Assembly (NCBI RefSeq): GCF_003286915.1 | Contig: NZ_QMFY01000015.1 | Location: 62,001-126,000 of the forward strand | Source of the DNA: Pseudochryseolinea flava | GTDB taxonomy: Bacteria; Bacteroidota; Bacteroidia; Cytophagales; Cyclobacteriaceae | Length of the DNA: 64,000 nucleotides | Direction of reading: 5' to 3' | Shown: positions 17,001-26,103 of the stretch, one piece after another | Layout of the letters: the number at the start of each line of letters is the position of its first letter | Position numbering within the stretch: position 1 is the first letter of the stretch | The notes under the pieces: model-generated | What the model was told of the DNA's origin: nothing | The model's database searches: none | Seen by the model: only the letters and a program-made list of their open reading frames with translations | Position numbers and translations under genes: made by a program

Positions 17001-20000
17001 CCTTTGTTACCGCAGATGCCACTTCTGATATCGAACGAACTTGTGTTGTTAGATTCTGTGCGAGCTGGTTTACGTTTTCGGTTAGATTTTTCCAGATGCC
17101 CGATGCACCCGGTACGTTTGCTTGACCTCCCAATCTTCCTTCGACACCTACCTCGCGGGCTACTGTTGTTACTTGATCTGCAAATACAGCAAGCGTCTCG
17201 ATCATTTCGTTGATTGTTTCAGTCAGCTGTGCCACCTCGCCTTTTGCATTGATGGAAAGTTTTTGACGGAGATTTCCTGTAGCTACAGATGTTACCACCT
17301 TTGCAATACCACGCACCTGTGATGTTAAGTTGGAAGCCATCATGTTTACCGAGTCGGTGAGGTCTTTCCAAGTACCAGCAACGCCCTTCACTTCAGCTTG
17401 GCCACCAAGTTTACCCTCTGTACCTACTTCTCTCGCTACCCGCGTAACTTCAAAGGCGAATGAGTTCAATTGCTCCACCATGGTGTTGATGGTGTTTTTT
17501 AACTCAAGGATTTCACCCTTTACGTCGATGGCAACAGTCTTCGATAAATCACCAGAAGCAACTGCTTTCGTAACCTGGGCAATGTTTCGTACTTGCGCAG
17601 TGAGATTTCCTGTCATCTGGTTTACGGAGTCAGTAAGATCTTTCCATGTTCCAGCGACACCGGGTACAAACGCCTGTCCACCGAGTTTACCATCCGTTCC
17701 TACTTCGCGTGCCACACGCGTTACTTCAGAAGCAAATGCGCGCAACTGATCCACCATCGTGTTCAGGGTTTCTTTCAACTGGAGAATTTCTCCACGAACA
17801 TCTACAGTGATTTTTTTCGAAAGGTCACCATTGGCCACCGCGATAGCCACGTCAGCGATATTTCGAACTTGCGCTGTAAGGTTCCCTGCCATCTGGTTAA
17901 CTGAATCGGTGAGATCTTTCCACGTACCTGCTACACCTGGCACGTTAGCTTGGCCACCGAGTTTACCTTCAGTACCAACTTCACGAGCAACACGTGTAAC
18001 TTCTGACGCGAAGCCACGCAATTGATCCACCATCGTATTGATCGTATTTTTTAGTTCGAGGATTTCACCTTGAACATCTACTGTAATTTTTCGCGACAAA
18101 TCTCCGTTTGCAACAGCTGTTGTTACTTCGGCAATGTTGCGCACCTGTGACGTGAGGTTCGAAGCCATTTTGTTGACCGAATCTGTCAGATCCTTCCAAG
18201 TACCACCAACGCCTGGTACATCAGCCTGGCCTCCAAGTTTTCCTTCTGAACCTACTTCGCGGGCAACGCGTGTTACTTCAGATCCAAAAGAGTTGAGCTG
18301 ATCAACCATTGTGTTGATCGTATTTTTCAACTCAAGAATTTCGCCCTTAACGTCTACCGTTATTTTCCTTGACAGGTCACCCTTCGCTACTGCGGTAGTT
18401 ACTTCCGCGATGTTACGAACCTGGCCCGTGAGATTAGAAGCCATTTGGTTTACCGAGTCGGTAAGATCCTTCCAAACACCACCGACACCAATAACCGTTG
18501 CTTGTCCACCGAGTTTCCCTTCTGAGCCTACTTCTCTTGCAACCCTTGTTACTTCCGATCCAAAAGAGTTGAGCTGATCCACCATGGTGTTGATGGTGTT
18601 CTTCAACTCTAAAATTTCGCCCTTCACATCTACAGTGATTTTCCGCGATAAGTCACCATTCGCTACGGCCGTTGTTACCTCAGCGATATTACGCACTTGC
18701 GACGTTAAGTTACCGGCCATCTTGTTCACCGAGTCGGTCAAGTCTTTCCAAGTACCGCCAACGCCGGGTACATCGGCTTGTCCACCCAATTTTCCTTCTG
18801 AACCCACTTCGCGTGCCACACGCGTTACCTCTGAAGCAAATGAATTTAATTGATCCACCATTGTATTGATGGTGTCTTTTAATTCAAGGATTTCTCCTTT
18901 TACGTCCACAGTGATTTTTCTACTGAGGTCGCCGCGTGCCACTGCTGTAGTCACTTGCGCGATATTTCGAACTTGTCCTGTGAGGTTAGAGGCCATCTGG
19001 TTTACGGAGTCAGTAAGATCCTTCCACACACCACCGACACCTTTCACGGTAGCTTGGCCACCAAGTTTCCCTTCGGAACCTACTTCGCGAGCAACGCGTG
19101 TTACTTCCGATGCAAATGAGTTTAGTTGATCCACCATCGTGTTGATGGTATCTTTTAACTCAAGAATTTCACCTCTCACATCTACTGTGATTTTTCTGCT
19201 GAGGTCACCCCGTGCTACCGCTGTTGTTACCTGTGCAATATTTCGAACTTGGCCGGTGAGGTTCGAAGCCATTTGATTTACGGAGTCTGTAAGGTCTTTC
19301 CACACACCTCCAACACCCTTTACTGTAGCTTGTCCTCCAAGTTTACCTTCTGAACCAACTTCTCTTGCTACACGAGTCACTTCCGCTGAGAAGGAGTTCA
19401 ACTGATCTACCATCGTGTTGATGGTATTTTTTAATTCTAGGATTTCGCCTTTAACGTCGACGGTAATTTTTTTCGATAGGTCACCTTTCGTCACGGCCGT
19501 CGTAACGTCCGCGATATTTCTAACCTGACCAGTGAGGTTTGATGCCATCTGATTCACGGAGTCGGTAAGATCTTTCCACGTTCCCGCCACACCTTTCACT
19601 TGTGCTTGGCCTCCGAGCTTTCCTTCGGTACCAACTTCAAGCGCTACACGCGTTACCTCAGAGGAGAAAGAGTTAAGCTGATCCACCATCGTGTTGATGG
19701 TATTCTTCAACTCAAGGATTTCTCCTTTTACATCCACCGTGATTTTTTTGGAAAGGTCCCCTTTCGCTACGGCGGTTGTTACTTCGGCAATATTTCGTAC
19801 CTGTGCCGTAAGATTGCTTCCCATCTGATTCACAGAGTCCGTCAAATCTTTCCACACACCGGCAACGCCTTTTACTTTTGCTTGACCTCCGAGTTTACCT
19901 TCAGACCCTACTTCGCGCGCCACACGGGTTACTTCCATGGAGAACAGGTTAAGCTGTTTTACCATGTCATTTACTTCTTTTGCAATTTGTGCGAACTCAC

Positions 20001-20532
20001 CCTGCAACGTATGACCACCAATTTCAAGCGGCATTTGTTGGGATAGATTTCCTTTTGCTACAGAACTGATAACGTGTGCAATCTCTATGGTAGGGTGTAC
20101 AAGGTCGGAGATTAGCACGTTCAATGAATCAACGCCTGTGCTCCACGCGCCCTTTGCTTTTGGTACTTCTATACGCTGATTTAACTTCCCTTGCTTACCA
20201 ATGATATGTCCTGCGCGTGTAAACTCCAACATCATTTTTTCATTGAGCGAAATGACTTCATTCAATGTGTCGCACACCTTTCCACTTAAGCCAACTTGGT
20301 CGAACGGCATCCGCGCTGAGAAATTTCCGTTACGGACTTCCGTCAGCACGCGTAGCAGTTCTCGGTTATCGATGAAGTCTTGATTTTGTACGGAGAACGA
20401 AGGAACAATTTCTTTGTTTTTCTTCGCGACTTTTTTTGCAGACCGACTCGGTGGTGTCAGCGTTGCTATTGTCTGCTTAGCGGTATCGTGGTTTTTCTTT
20501 CCATTCGTACCTGATGAAGCCTTCTTATTCAT
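14086..20532 (-). CDS. Giant soluble poly-HAMP hybrid histidine kinase (HAMP array-GAF-HisKA-HATPase-REC x3)
   Basis: A 2148-residue sensor kinase with no TM helix. After a basic, low-complexity tail (1-45), HAMP-like units fill residues about 55-1212. Ten consecutive 92-residue repeats (252-1171) each hold two HAMP units: one with [23 protein letters not shown], one with [25 protein letters not shown]. Counting the flanking diverged units gives about 25 HAMPs. A GAF domain (about 1220-1375), a coiled coil (1380-1450), HisKA with His1461 ([10 protein letters not shown]), HATPase ([22 protein letters not shown]), and three receivers follow; the last has Asp2079 ([13 protein letters not shown]). 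No HPt domain is present. Related architecture occurs in cytosolic fungal group III kinases and their bacterial counterparts, which respond to osmotic or cytosolic stress. Signal unknown. Confidence 0.93.
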   Translation of the reverse strand: MNKKASSGTNGKKNHDTAKQTIATLTPPSRSAKKVAKKNKEIVPSFSVQNQDFIDNRELLRVLTEVRNGNFSARMPFDQVGLSGKVCDTLNEVISLNEKMMLEFTRAGHIIGKQGKLNQRIEVPKAKGAWSTGVDSLNVLISDLVHPTIEIAHVISSVAKGNLSQQMPLEIGGHTLQGEFAQIAKEVNDMVKQLNLFSMEVTRVAREVGSEGKLGGQAKVKGVAGVWKDLTDSVNQMGSNLTAQVRNIAEVTTAVAKGDLSKKITVDVKGEILELKNTINTMVDQLNSFSSEVTRVALEVGTEGKLGGQAQVKGVAGTWKDLTDSVNQMASNLTGQVRNIADVTTAVTKGDLSKKITVDVKGEILELKNTINTMVDQLNSFSAEVTRVAREVGSEGKLGGQATVKGVGGVWKDLTDSVNQMASNLTGQVRNIAQVTTAVARGDLSRKITVDVRGEILELKDTINTMVDQLNSFASEVTRVAREVGSEGKLGGQATVKGVGGVWKDLTDSVNQMASNLTGQVRNIAQVTTAVARGDLSRKITVDVKGEILELKDTINTMVDQLNSFASEVTRVAREVGSEGKLGGQADVPGVGGTWKDLTDSVNKMAGNLTSQVRNIAEVTTAVANGDLSRKITVDVKGEILELKNTINTMVDQLNSFGSEVTRVAREVGSEGKLGGQATVIGVGGVWKDLTDSVNQMASNLTGQVRNIAEVTTAVAKGDLSRKITVDVKGEILELKNTINTMVDQLNSFGSEVTRVAREVGSEGKLGGQADVPGVGGTWKDLTDSVNKMASNLTSQVRNIAEVTTAVANGDLSRKITVDVQGEILELKNTINTMVDQLRGFASEVTRVAREVGTEGKLGGQANVPGVAGTWKDLTDSVNQMAGNLTAQVRNIADVAIAVANGDLSKKITVDVRGEILQLKETLNTMVDQLRAFASEVTRVAREVGTDGKLGGQAFVPGVAGTWKDLTDSVNQMTGNLTAQVRNIAQVTKAVASGDLSKTVAIDVKGEILELKNTINTMVEQLNSFAFEVTRVAREVGTEGKLGGQAEVKGVAGTWKDLTDSVNMMASNLTSQVRGIAKVVTSVATGNLRQKLSINAKGEVAQLTETINEMIETLAVFADQVTTVAREVGVEGRLGGQANVPGASGIWKNLTENVNQLAQNLTTQVRSISEVASAVTKGDLTRTIRVEAKGEVEALKDTINQMIANLRATTLRNQDQDWLKSNLAKFTQMLQGQRDLNTVTKRILSELAQVVNAHYGAFYILKQDEETPQVKLNLFAAYAYKEDKNTPKEFAIGEGLVGQCALEKERILLTNIPHGYIKINSGLGRATPANLIILPVLFESNVKAVMELASLEPFNETHLDFLEQVTESIGIVLNTIEANSRTEELLAQSQSLASELKSQQEELRRTNDELQDKALLLVKQKNEVEAKNKEVEEARLSLEEKAEQLTLTSKYKSEFLANMSHELRTPLNSLLILAQQLYENLEGNLTEKQIRYAKTIHSCGDDLIQLINDILDLSKIESGFISANISPVSLSEITSFVETTFKPISEARNLRFKIETDSALPVNVETDIQRLNQILKNLLSNAFKFTEKGEVSLSIYQAERRWKAGNLNLDNASKVIAFSISDTGIGIPLEKQQIIFEAFQQAEGSTSRKYGGTGLGLSISRGLAELLGGTIELESVSGRGSTFTLYLPLDSHTNVTPTREASESIKAIQKLQLDKESEEIDSLLNTLRITNEGIENRNLEIVNEMINDSGDDRNNIQSNDKVVLVVEDDLRFGKIVVEKAHSMDMKAVVATNYLEVFDFINRFNPIAITLDVKLPDTSGWKVIDLLRNDLTYRHIPIYVISGEENKSLALKRGARNFLLKPLDNESLNEVFKDIIEYSKKEMRNVLVVEDNELDASQIAKILTDDNIGITIAKTGEEGLHQIESKDFDCIILDYTLPDISGTDLISKTSKAKQRLTPLIVYSAKDFNKNELNYVNHNSNAVLTKGVNSLDQLLEETVSLLHINHKNLAPEKKRIIENVRSKEDILSGKTILVVDDDVRNLFALTTVFERFNINAITAESGKEAIQILNDNPRIDMVLMDIMMPEMDGYETTQKIRREHKNSSLPIIAVTAKAMKGDRQKCIEAGASDYITKPLKIDQLLSLMRLWFCK
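17020..19779 (-). repeat. Ten tandem 276-bp coding repeats (double-HAMP units)
   Basis: Residues 252-1171 of the kinase consist of ten units of exactly 92 residues (276 bp) each. The protein sequences are almost identical while the DNA differs widely at third codon positions, so they are old duplications held by selection, not recent copies. The first units and the last (from residue 1172) are more diverged. The repeats also create long antisense open frames on the plus strand. Confidence 0.92.
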
Positions 20533-20830
20533 AGAAAATGTTGATTCAAAGTAGTGATGAAATCAGTACACTAAATGTAGACATAAAATGCTGAGCGCTG
20601 AGAGAAGTTCATTGCTAAATCGTGTGTTAACAAAGAAAAAAAATGTCAGTGATGATAATCATCCACACGCGATCCTTCGTAAAATCTTATGCCAGCTTGA
20701 CCGCTATAGATTTGTCAATCTTGGATTCGAGAAGGGAACAGAAAGTGCGTGAAAAAGATGCTACTCACTACGATCTCTTGATAAACAAGAAAGAGCGGTA
20801 TCTACTCAATTAACTAACTTTTAAAACATC
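20533..20830. other. 298-bp intergenic region, no feature recognised
   Basis: Upstream of the poly-HAMP kinase and downstream of the M48 protease gene, both on the minus strand. I see no open frame, strong hairpin or repeat here. It should hold the promoter of the kinase operon, but no convincing TTTG/TAnnTTTG pair was found. Confidence 0.4.
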
Positions 20831-21628
20831 TCAGGGGAGCGCACTCTTCAAACTGGCGTAGCCTGTATCGTTGCTCAGACTTGTATCACAATCAAGTTCT
20901 TCTGCTTTTTTGTTGATGTCTTCGATTCTGTTTTCGGGATTTGGATGTGTACTCAAAAATTCGGGAGGTTGGCCTCCGCCTTGTTCTTCTAATTTAATGA
21001 AAAATGTAGCCGCACCGTTGCAAGCGTATTTCGTTTGAGAAAGATATTCTACAGAGTTTGCGTCAGCTTCGCGTTCAAAATCACGACTGAAACTCAAGCC
21101 AGCAAGAGAACCGGCTATCTGAGCTGCGATTTCTTGAAGGGCGGAAGGATTTTGTCCGAGCGCGATCGCCAGAAGTGCATTAACACCATACGCCTTTTGC
21201 AAATTTCGCACAGTATGTCTTTCGTCCGCGTGCGCTAATTCATGCCCCAATACGCCCGCGAGATCGTCAGCGTTATCAAGATATTTAATCAATCCAGTAT
21301 AGATGTAAATATATCCGCCCGGCGTGGCAAACGCGTTAAGGACGTTGTCGTCATGAATGACATGTAATTCCCACGCGAATTCCTCTTTATAGGCCAGCTT
21401 TCCCGAATTTAGTATTTCGTTTTTCATGCCGTTTAGGTAAGCGTACACTTGCGGATACTGACTTTCTGAAAGGATTTTATATTCCGGATTTGCCATGATT
21501 TCTGCTTTCACCTGTTGTCCCAGGGCGACATCATCTTGAACCGAGAATACAATGAAATTATTGTTCTCATCACAGCTTGTTGCAAGTAGGAGAGAACTGA
21601 AGACAAATAAACAGATCAGACGTTTCAT
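20831..21628 (-). CDS. M48-family zinc metalloprotease lipoprotein
   Basis: A 265-residue Peptidase_M48 protein (HtpX/BepA-like). The signal peptide ends in the lipobox ATSC (Cys19), followed by acidic residues DEN, so it is an outer-membrane lipoprotein, possibly surface-exposed. The catalytic motif is HELAH (about 130), with the third zinc ligand Glu in FEREAD and the conserved N terminus FATPGGYIYIYTGL. The TPR tail of BepA is absent, so it resembles the shorter LoiP/YcaL type. Such proteases remove misfolded outer-membrane proteins. It is a single gene; a large mixed intergenic stretch lies upstream. Confidence 0.93.
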   Translation of the reverse strand: MKRLICLFVFSSLLLATSCDENNNFIVFSVQDDVALGQQVKAEIMANPEYKILSESQYPQVYAYLNGMKNEILNSGKLAYKEEFAWELHVIHDDNVLNAFATPGGYIYIYTGLIKYLDNADDLAGVLGHELAHADERHTVRNLQKAYGVNALLAIALGQNPSALQEIAAQIAGSLAGLSFSRDFEREADANSVEYLSQTKYACNGAATFFIKLEEQGGGQPPEFLSTHPNPENRIEDINKKAEELDCDTSLSNDTGYASLKSALP

Positions 21629-22414
21629 AATCTAAGTTTGTATACAATCTCAATACCAGCGGCTATTCCAGGATTTTTCCCCTTCTACACATTGTTTCGA
21701 AACTTCCTAGTGCCACTTTCCGAAAACGACTTCGATAAATGTTTATCGTTGGCATACGATTTCTATAATCGATTATCGCCGAGTTAATGTCGGAGGATTA
21801 TGGAAGTTATGAAAAGTATAGCGAAAGATTCCACCAATTGTATGCTGAGCTATATGTTATCGCAGCCGGTGGAAATTGATTTGATCATGTTGTTATTATT
21901 CATTCTCGAATATGTTGGCGTATTGCGTGTAGGTGAGGCGTTGCGTAGTGTAAGGTTGATGTTCGATTTGACACTTAAAGCGTTCAAACATTTTTTGTAC
22001 TACGCCGGAAATCTAACGGTATATGGACGGTCGCGCGAATGATGTGGGATGATGTAGGCAACCGAAGATAAATGTGCAGTATGAATAATTTCCTACAATA
22101 AATTCTTCTCCTCTGAGTCAATGAGCTTCTCCACCCACGAAGTTATCATCAATACAAAAAAACATTTTGTTGTGCATCGGTTGGAGGTGTTCGTCACAGT
22201 AATCGTTCGCGGTGATTTTTCTTTATCATCCTTATGATAATTGCAGTGCAATGTGAAACTTCGTAGTAAAGCTTTCGTATTGAGAGTCGAAACGATGTAA
22301 GAAAACAAGCGCAAAGAAATAGGATCGCTTGATCGTAAAAAGAAACGTTATAAGGCAAACCGGCTAACTGACAAAACTTTTTAAACTTAAACTAAGCCGG
22401 GGCAATTTTTAAAA
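21629..22414. other. 786-bp region with palindromes and only weak ORFs
   Basis: Between the M48 protease start and the 109-residue gene. It holds two close palindromes: CGATAAA-TG-TTTATCG (21733-21748) and ATAATCGATTAT (21765-21776), about 25 bp before a weak ORF at 21800. A second weak ORF on the minus strand (22093-22314) looks random. An imperfect CCGGCT/AGCCGG pair (22360-22400) precedes the 22415 start. No RNA gene was recognised. Confidence 0.45.
21800..22042 (+). CDS. Possible small membrane protein, doubtful
   Basis: An 80-codon ORF with a GGAGG sequence three bases before its ATG and one hydrophobic segment (about 29-42, LIMLLLFILEYVGV). The rest is not clearly protein-like and no family is recognised. 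It sits right after the two palindromes at 21733-21776, which could be operator or promoter elements. A 30-codon ORF in another frame starts at 21787. It may equally be non-coding. Confidence 0.25.
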   Translation: MEVMKSIAKDSTNCMLSYMLSQPVEIDLIMLLLFILEYVGVLRVGEALRSVRLMFDLTLKAFKHFLYYAGNLTVYGRSRE

Positions 22415-22744
22415 ATGAATATGAATTGGAACACAATATACATTACGGGTAAACCTGGTTTTCAGCAGGAGTTGCGTCGTAAACTTGAGCACACTGATTT
22501 AGAGTGTATGCCGGGTTACGTAGATAATTCCACAGCAGATGTTAGCCATGATTTGTACTGGCTCGATGAGCGTACTGAAATTCGTGAGCTAAAAGAAGCG
22601 ATTGGAAGCAAAATGGTTTGGAAGTACAGGTTGAAATTCTATGCGTCGCTGGAATCATTTCTCGAAGCGCAAGAGCGTGGAAAGCCGAAGGGATTAACAA
22701 AGGACGAAATGGACCTCATGGCGCACATGAGAGAAGTGGCATAA
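22415..22744 (+). CDS. Conserved-looking 109-residue protein, unknown function
   Basis: A 109-residue soluble protein, starting MNMNWNTIYITGKPGFQ. It has charged helices (ELRRKLEHTD, EIRELKEAIG) and strand-like segments (DLYWLDE, WKYRLKFYASL) and looks like a small alpha/beta protein that could bind a partner. No motif for an enzyme is seen. No signal or TM segment. Composition fits a real gene and no good competing frame exists on the other strand. I do not recognise a domain family. The sulfite reductase leader lies downstream. Confidence 0.75.
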   Translation: MNMNWNTIYITGKPGFQQELRRKLEHTDLECMPGYVDNSTADVSHDLYWLDERTEIRELKEAIGSKMVWKYRLKFYASLESFLEAQERGKPKGLTKDEMDLMAHMREVA

Positions 22745-22897
22745 GCGCCTTTATCGTTAGCCACCATTTATTTTTTGGAACTTCATCGTCTACCGAACTG
22801 TTAGGGATAATTATTGCTGGTAGGCGTCTCTATCGATTGAAACTCATCACAAACACTTGTTTGGACTTTTAAGTGGAGAGAAAATATCTCGGAATGA

Positions 22898-22928
22898 TTT
22901 GAATTGATGAATAATATCTATAATATTG
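22898..22928 (+). promoter_or_regulatory. Candidate promoter of the sulfite reductase operon
   Basis: TTTG at 22898-22901, then 19 bases, then TAATATTG at 22921-22928. This fits the Bacteroidota housekeeping promoter (TTTG, 19-21 bases, TAnnTTTG) with one mismatch. A start near 22935 would give an untranslated leader of about 220 bases. Confidence 0.6.
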
Positions 22929-22934
22929 ATCGAT

Positions 22935-23120
22935 ATTTAGGACAATGAGAAACAATAAGACCTGTTCGAGCAAGAAGTTTGCAGCCAAGATGTGGTGCTG
23001 TAAACAGGTACGCCGTGCAGGAATTATGGATTCGTGATGATCTCTGATAGACTAACACAGAAATTAATAGCATAACGAGCCTTTCCTGCACCGAAACACG
23101 GGGAAGGCTCTTTTATTTTA
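22935..23120 (+). promoter_or_regulatory. Putative transcription-attenuating leader (riboswitch-like)
   Basis: Three pairings are seen. ACCTGTT (22960-22966) pairs with AACAGGT (23003-23009) and encloses a CAGC/GCTG stem (22982-22985, 22997-23000), forming an upstream domain. GTGCAGGAA (23015-23023) is perfectly complementary to TTCCTGCAC (23083-23091). The latter overlaps the 5' arm of the terminator (23077-23086), so the two pairings exclude each other as in antiterminator/terminator switches. I do not recognise a known riboswitch class. The ligand, if any, is unknown; a sulfur metabolite or tetrapyrrole would fit the genes. Confidence 0.5.
23077..23114 (+). terminator. Intrinsic terminator inside the sulfite reductase leader
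   Basis: GAGCCTTTCC (23077-23086) pairs with GGGAAGGCTC (23101-23110), with one T-G wobble, and is followed by TTTTATTTT (23111-23119). It lies only 36 bases before the sulfite reductase ATG and no gene ends just before it, so it points to attenuation rather than to the end of an upstream gene. Confidence 0.75.
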
Positions 23121-23154
23121 TAAACATATACCCGAACTAACAGCCCTTAGCCAT

Positions 23155-25272
23155 ATGCAAAGCTTTCGTTCTGAACTTGAAGATTTAAATAACCCGGTTG
23201 TCGCGCGCGATATTATCGATCTGGAAAAGAAGATCAGGTTATTTCGTGAGGGAAAAATTGATGACGATAAATTTCGCAGCCTTCGCTTAGCGAGAGGAAT
23301 TTACGGCCAGCGTCAGTCGGGTGTGCAAATGATCCGCATAAAGCTTCCCTTAGGACGCGTATCTACGAAACAACTTCGTACCATCGCCAATATTTCAGAT
23401 GAGTACGCGAGCAAGAATCTGCACGCCACTACGCGTCAAGATATTCAAATTCACTTTGTGAGTTTAGATCGTACACCAGAGCTGTGGGCGCGACTCGAAA
23501 AAGATGACATCACAACGCGTGAAGCTTGTGGTAATACTGTTAGAAATATCACAGCGTCTGACTTAGCTGGTATTGACCCGAAAGAACCATTTGATGTGTC
23601 GCCGCATGCTTATGAGATGTTCCGTTATTTCTTGCGCAATCCGATTTGCCAAGAGATGGGTAGAAAATTTAAGATCTCTTTTTCATCTAGTGAAGACGAC
23701 TCTGCTTTCAGTTTTATCCACGACCTTGGTTTTATTCCCAAGATCGTTGACGGTAAGCAAGGCTTCAAGGTAATGATTGGCGGCGGGCTTGGTGCAAATC
23801 CATACCTCGCGCTCGTTGCCTATGAGTTTTTGGAAAGCGATCAAATCATTCCATTTGCAGAGGCTGTGCTTCGCGTATTTGATCGTTATGGAGAACGCAA
23901 TCGCAGGATGAAAGCACGATTCAAATTCTTGCTTGATGATCTCGGATTGGAAAAAACGATGGCACTTGTCGAGGAAGAAAGACTAGCGATAAAACACAAA
24001 TCTTACGCGATCGATTTGAATGTTCTTCCGCAGTCTACCAGCCCAGTGTTTAGAGGTGTAGATCCTTTTATAGCAGACCAAACCAAATTCGAGCGCTGGA
24101 GAAAGACCAATGTGTTTGAACAAAAGCAAAAGGGATTTTACGGTGTCTATGTTAAACTTCCGTTAGGAAACATGTCATCAGACCTGGCGCGTACATTTGC
24201 AGACATTGTTGATCAACATGCGTCAGAAGAGCTTCGCATTACAGTGAATCAAGGTTATTTGATACGTTACGTACGTCCCGAAGCGTTGAAATCATTGTAT
24301 GTCGCGTTAGATCAATATGCGCTTGCAGAACCTGGTTTTGATAGTGTTGCTGATGTTACTGCATGTCCTGGAACTGAGTCGTGCGCGTTAGCAATTTCTG
24401 ACAGCACGCATATTTCGCTTGCGCTTGAGAAGGTAATACGCGAAGAATTCCCTGACATGATTTTTAATACTGATATTAAGATTAAGATCAGCGGATGCCC
24501 TAATTCATGCGGCCAACATGGTTTAGCTGCGATAGGGTTACATGGCAGTACAATCAAGGATAAATCTGGTAAACTCCTACCAGCATTGGTTGTCTTGTTA
24601 GGGGGCGGAAATCTGAAAGACGGAAATGCGATAATCGCGGATAAAGTTGGTGTGAAGATTCCGAGTAAGCGTGGTCCAGATGCGTTGCGTTTAATCTTAA
24701 ATGATTACGAAGCAAATGCAATTGATGGCGAATATTTTCACGATTACTACAAACGACTTGGGCAAAAGTATTTTTATGCGATGCTTAAGCCATTGGGAGA
24801 TTTGACGACGGTGACGCCAACAGATTATATCGATTGGGGTGAAGATCATAATTTTATTCTTCATACGTCGGTAGGAGAATGTGCTGGTGTGATCATCGAT
24901 TTAGTTGCTACGTTGCTTTACGAATCAGAAGAGAAGATCGGATGGGCAAATGAAGCGATTCAGCAGAAGCAGTATGCTGATTCAATTTATCACAGCTACA
25001 ATACGTTCATCAACACGGCAAAGGCAATGTTGTTAACCCGCGAAACAAAACCAAGCACACAAATCCAAGTGTTGAATGACTTTCAAAAAGAGTTTGGTGC
25101 GAGTGGTATTTTTGGCGCTGCAGATTTTAAAGAATTTGTACTGCGGATTAACAAGCAGGAGCCATCAGAAGAATTTGCGATAGCATTTTTAGAAGATGCG
25201 AAACGCTTTTTAGCAGAAGTTTCTGCCTATAGAAAACAAGAGACAACAGAGAAAGAAGCAGTAGCGAAATGA
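23155..25272 (+). CDS. Siroheme-dependent sulfite/nitrite reductase with C-terminal HEPN-like domain
   Basis: A 705-residue ferredoxin-type reductase that makes sulfide from sulfite or ammonia from nitrite. Two ferredoxin-like half domains (about 60-120 and 340-390) and two core domains are present. The four Cys that hold the 4Fe-4S cluster and siroheme are Cys404 and Cys410 (CPGTESC) and Cys448 and Cys452 (CPNSC). A helical extension (about 575-690, YADSIYHSYNTFINTAKAML) resembles a HEPN domain, a feature of Bacteroidota members. The next two genes make siroheme, its cofactor, in the same operon (4-bp overlap with the next gene). Sulfite is the likelier substrate given no nitrate genes nearby, but this is not proven. 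Confidence 0.9.
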   Translation: MQSFRSELEDLNNPVVARDIIDLEKKIRLFREGKIDDDKFRSLRLARGIYGQRQSGVQMIRIKLPLGRVSTKQLRTIANISDEYASKNLHATTRQDIQIHFVSLDRTPELWARLEKDDITTREACGNTVRNITASDLAGIDPKEPFDVSPHAYEMFRYFLRNPICQEMGRKFKISFSSSEDDSAFSFIHDLGFIPKIVDGKQGFKVMIGGGLGANPYLALVAYEFLESDQIIPFAEAVLRVFDRYGERNRRMKARFKFLLDDLGLEKTMALVEEERLAIKHKSYAIDLNVLPQSTSPVFRGVDPFIADQTKFERWRKTNVFEQKQKGFYGVYVKLPLGNMSSDLARTFADIVDQHASEELRITVNQGYLIRYVRPEALKSLYVALDQYALAEPGFDSVADVTACPGTESCALAISDSTHISLALEKVIREEFPDMIFNTDIKIKISGCPNSCGQHGLAAIGLHGSTIKDKSGKLLPALVVLLGGGNLKDGNAIIADKVGVKIPSKRGPDALRLILNDYEANAIDGEYFHDYYKRLGQKYFYAMLKPLGDLTTVTPTDYIDWGEDHNFILHTSVGECAGVIIDLVATLLYESEEKIGWANEAIQQKQYADSIYHSYNTFINTAKAMLLTRETKPSTQIQVLNDFQKEFGASGIFGAADFKEFVLRINKQEPSEEFAIAFLEDAKRFLAEVSAYRKQETTEKEAVAK

Positions 25273-26048
25273 TTCCTACGGTATTTACTTTTCATAAAGA
25301 ACCTCGTCTGACCTTAGTAGGTGCAGGGCCTGGTGATCCTGAGCTGATCACCGTGAAGGCAATAAATGCGCTGAAGGAGGCAGATGTGGTTCTGTATGAT
25401 GCCTTGGTGTCGCCTGAAATACTACGGCTGATTCCGAATGGCATTCCTGCATTTTCCGTGGGGAAACGTGCTGGGGAACATTCGCATACGCAAGATGAAA
25501 TCAATCAGCTCATTGTTGAGTTTGCTTTTCTTTATGGCCATGTGATTCGATTAAAAGGTGGAGATCCTTTTGTGTTTGGACGCGGATCAGAGGAGATCGA
25601 GTTCGCAGAATCGCATGGTATTGCCACGCGTGTGATTCCTGGAATCACGAGCGCACTTGCTGTACCTGCAAGTTTGAAAATACCGGTGACTGCGCGGGGT
25701 GCCAGCGAAAGCTTTTGGGTAGTGACGGGTACTACTAAGGCAGGAAAGATTTCTGGTGATATTGAATTAGCGGCACAGTCTACCGCTACCGTTGTGATAT
25801 TGATGGGATTACATAAAGTGGATGAGATCATGGCAAGCTTTTGCAGACATGGCAAGCATGACATGCCTGTCGCTGTGATTCAAAATGGAACCTTACAGAC
25901 CCAGCGTAGCGTTATTGCTACAGTAGAAACTGTAACGGAACAAGTGAAGGTCAATAAAATTGAAGCGCCGGCTGTCATCGTCATTGGTGAAGTCGTTCGA
26001 TATGCAGAAACGCTTCGCCACATCATGACCAAGGTCAAATCGGCCTAA
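25269..26048 (+). CDS. cobA: Uroporphyrinogen-III C-methyltransferase
   Basis: A 259-residue SAM-dependent methyltransferase that adds two methyl groups to uroporphyrinogen III to give precorrin-2, the first step of siroheme synthesis. Family motifs are complete: VGAGPGDPELIT near the N terminus, DVVLYDALVSPEIL, GKRAGEHSHTQDEIN, RLKGGDPFVFGRG, and VIPGITSALAVPA. The start codon overlaps the sulfite reductase stop (ATGA at 25269-25272), so the two are translationally coupled. Length is that of a monofunctional SUMT; the dehydrogenase/chelatase part is a separate downstream gene instead of a CysG fusion. Confidence 0.95.
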   Translation: MIPTVFTFHKEPRLTLVGAGPGDPELITVKAINALKEADVVLYDALVSPEILRLIPNGIPAFSVGKRAGEHSHTQDEINQLIVEFAFLYGHVIRLKGGDPFVFGRGSEEIEFAESHGIATRVIPGITSALAVPASLKIPVTARGASESFWVVTGTTKAGKISGDIELAAQSTATVVILMGLHKVDEIMASFCRHGKHDMPVAVIQNGTLQTQRSVIATVETVTEQVKVNKIEAPAVIVIGEVVRYAETLRHIMTKVKSA

Positions 26049-26103
26049 TTTCTTTCGCATTTTTTCTAAAAACGAATAATTTACAAATGACAATGCACGA
26101 GGT

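Larger units (their letters stand above)
22745..23154 (+). other. 410-bp gap holding promoter and long leader of the sulfite reductase operon
   Basis: No gene. The first 150 bases show nothing. A Bacteroidota-type promoter lies at 22898-22928 and a structured leader runs from there to the ATG at 23155, ending in an intrinsic terminator (23077-23114). See the separate entries. Confidence 0.6.

Noticed and set aside
17330-17749. 139-codon plus-strand ORF and several similar ones (for example 18311-18577, 18584-18853, 18866-19129) across the poly-HAMP kinase
   Set aside because: They are antisense shadows of the repeated coding sequence, each with the same period (276 bp), and have no independent motif or start signal.
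17020-19779. Repeat array considered as a CRISPR or other tandem repeat locus
   Set aside because: The 276-bp period is in frame, the protein is conserved and the DNA copies differ in third codon positions. It is a coding HAMP array.
21787-21879. 30-codon ORF (MSEDYGSYEKY...) in another frame before the 80-codon ORF
   Set aside because: Short and overlaps the 21800 ORF; no evidence favours it.
22093-22314. 73-codon minus-strand ORF
   Set aside because: Product is Thr/Lys/Ser-rich without structure and has no ribosome site. Considered random.
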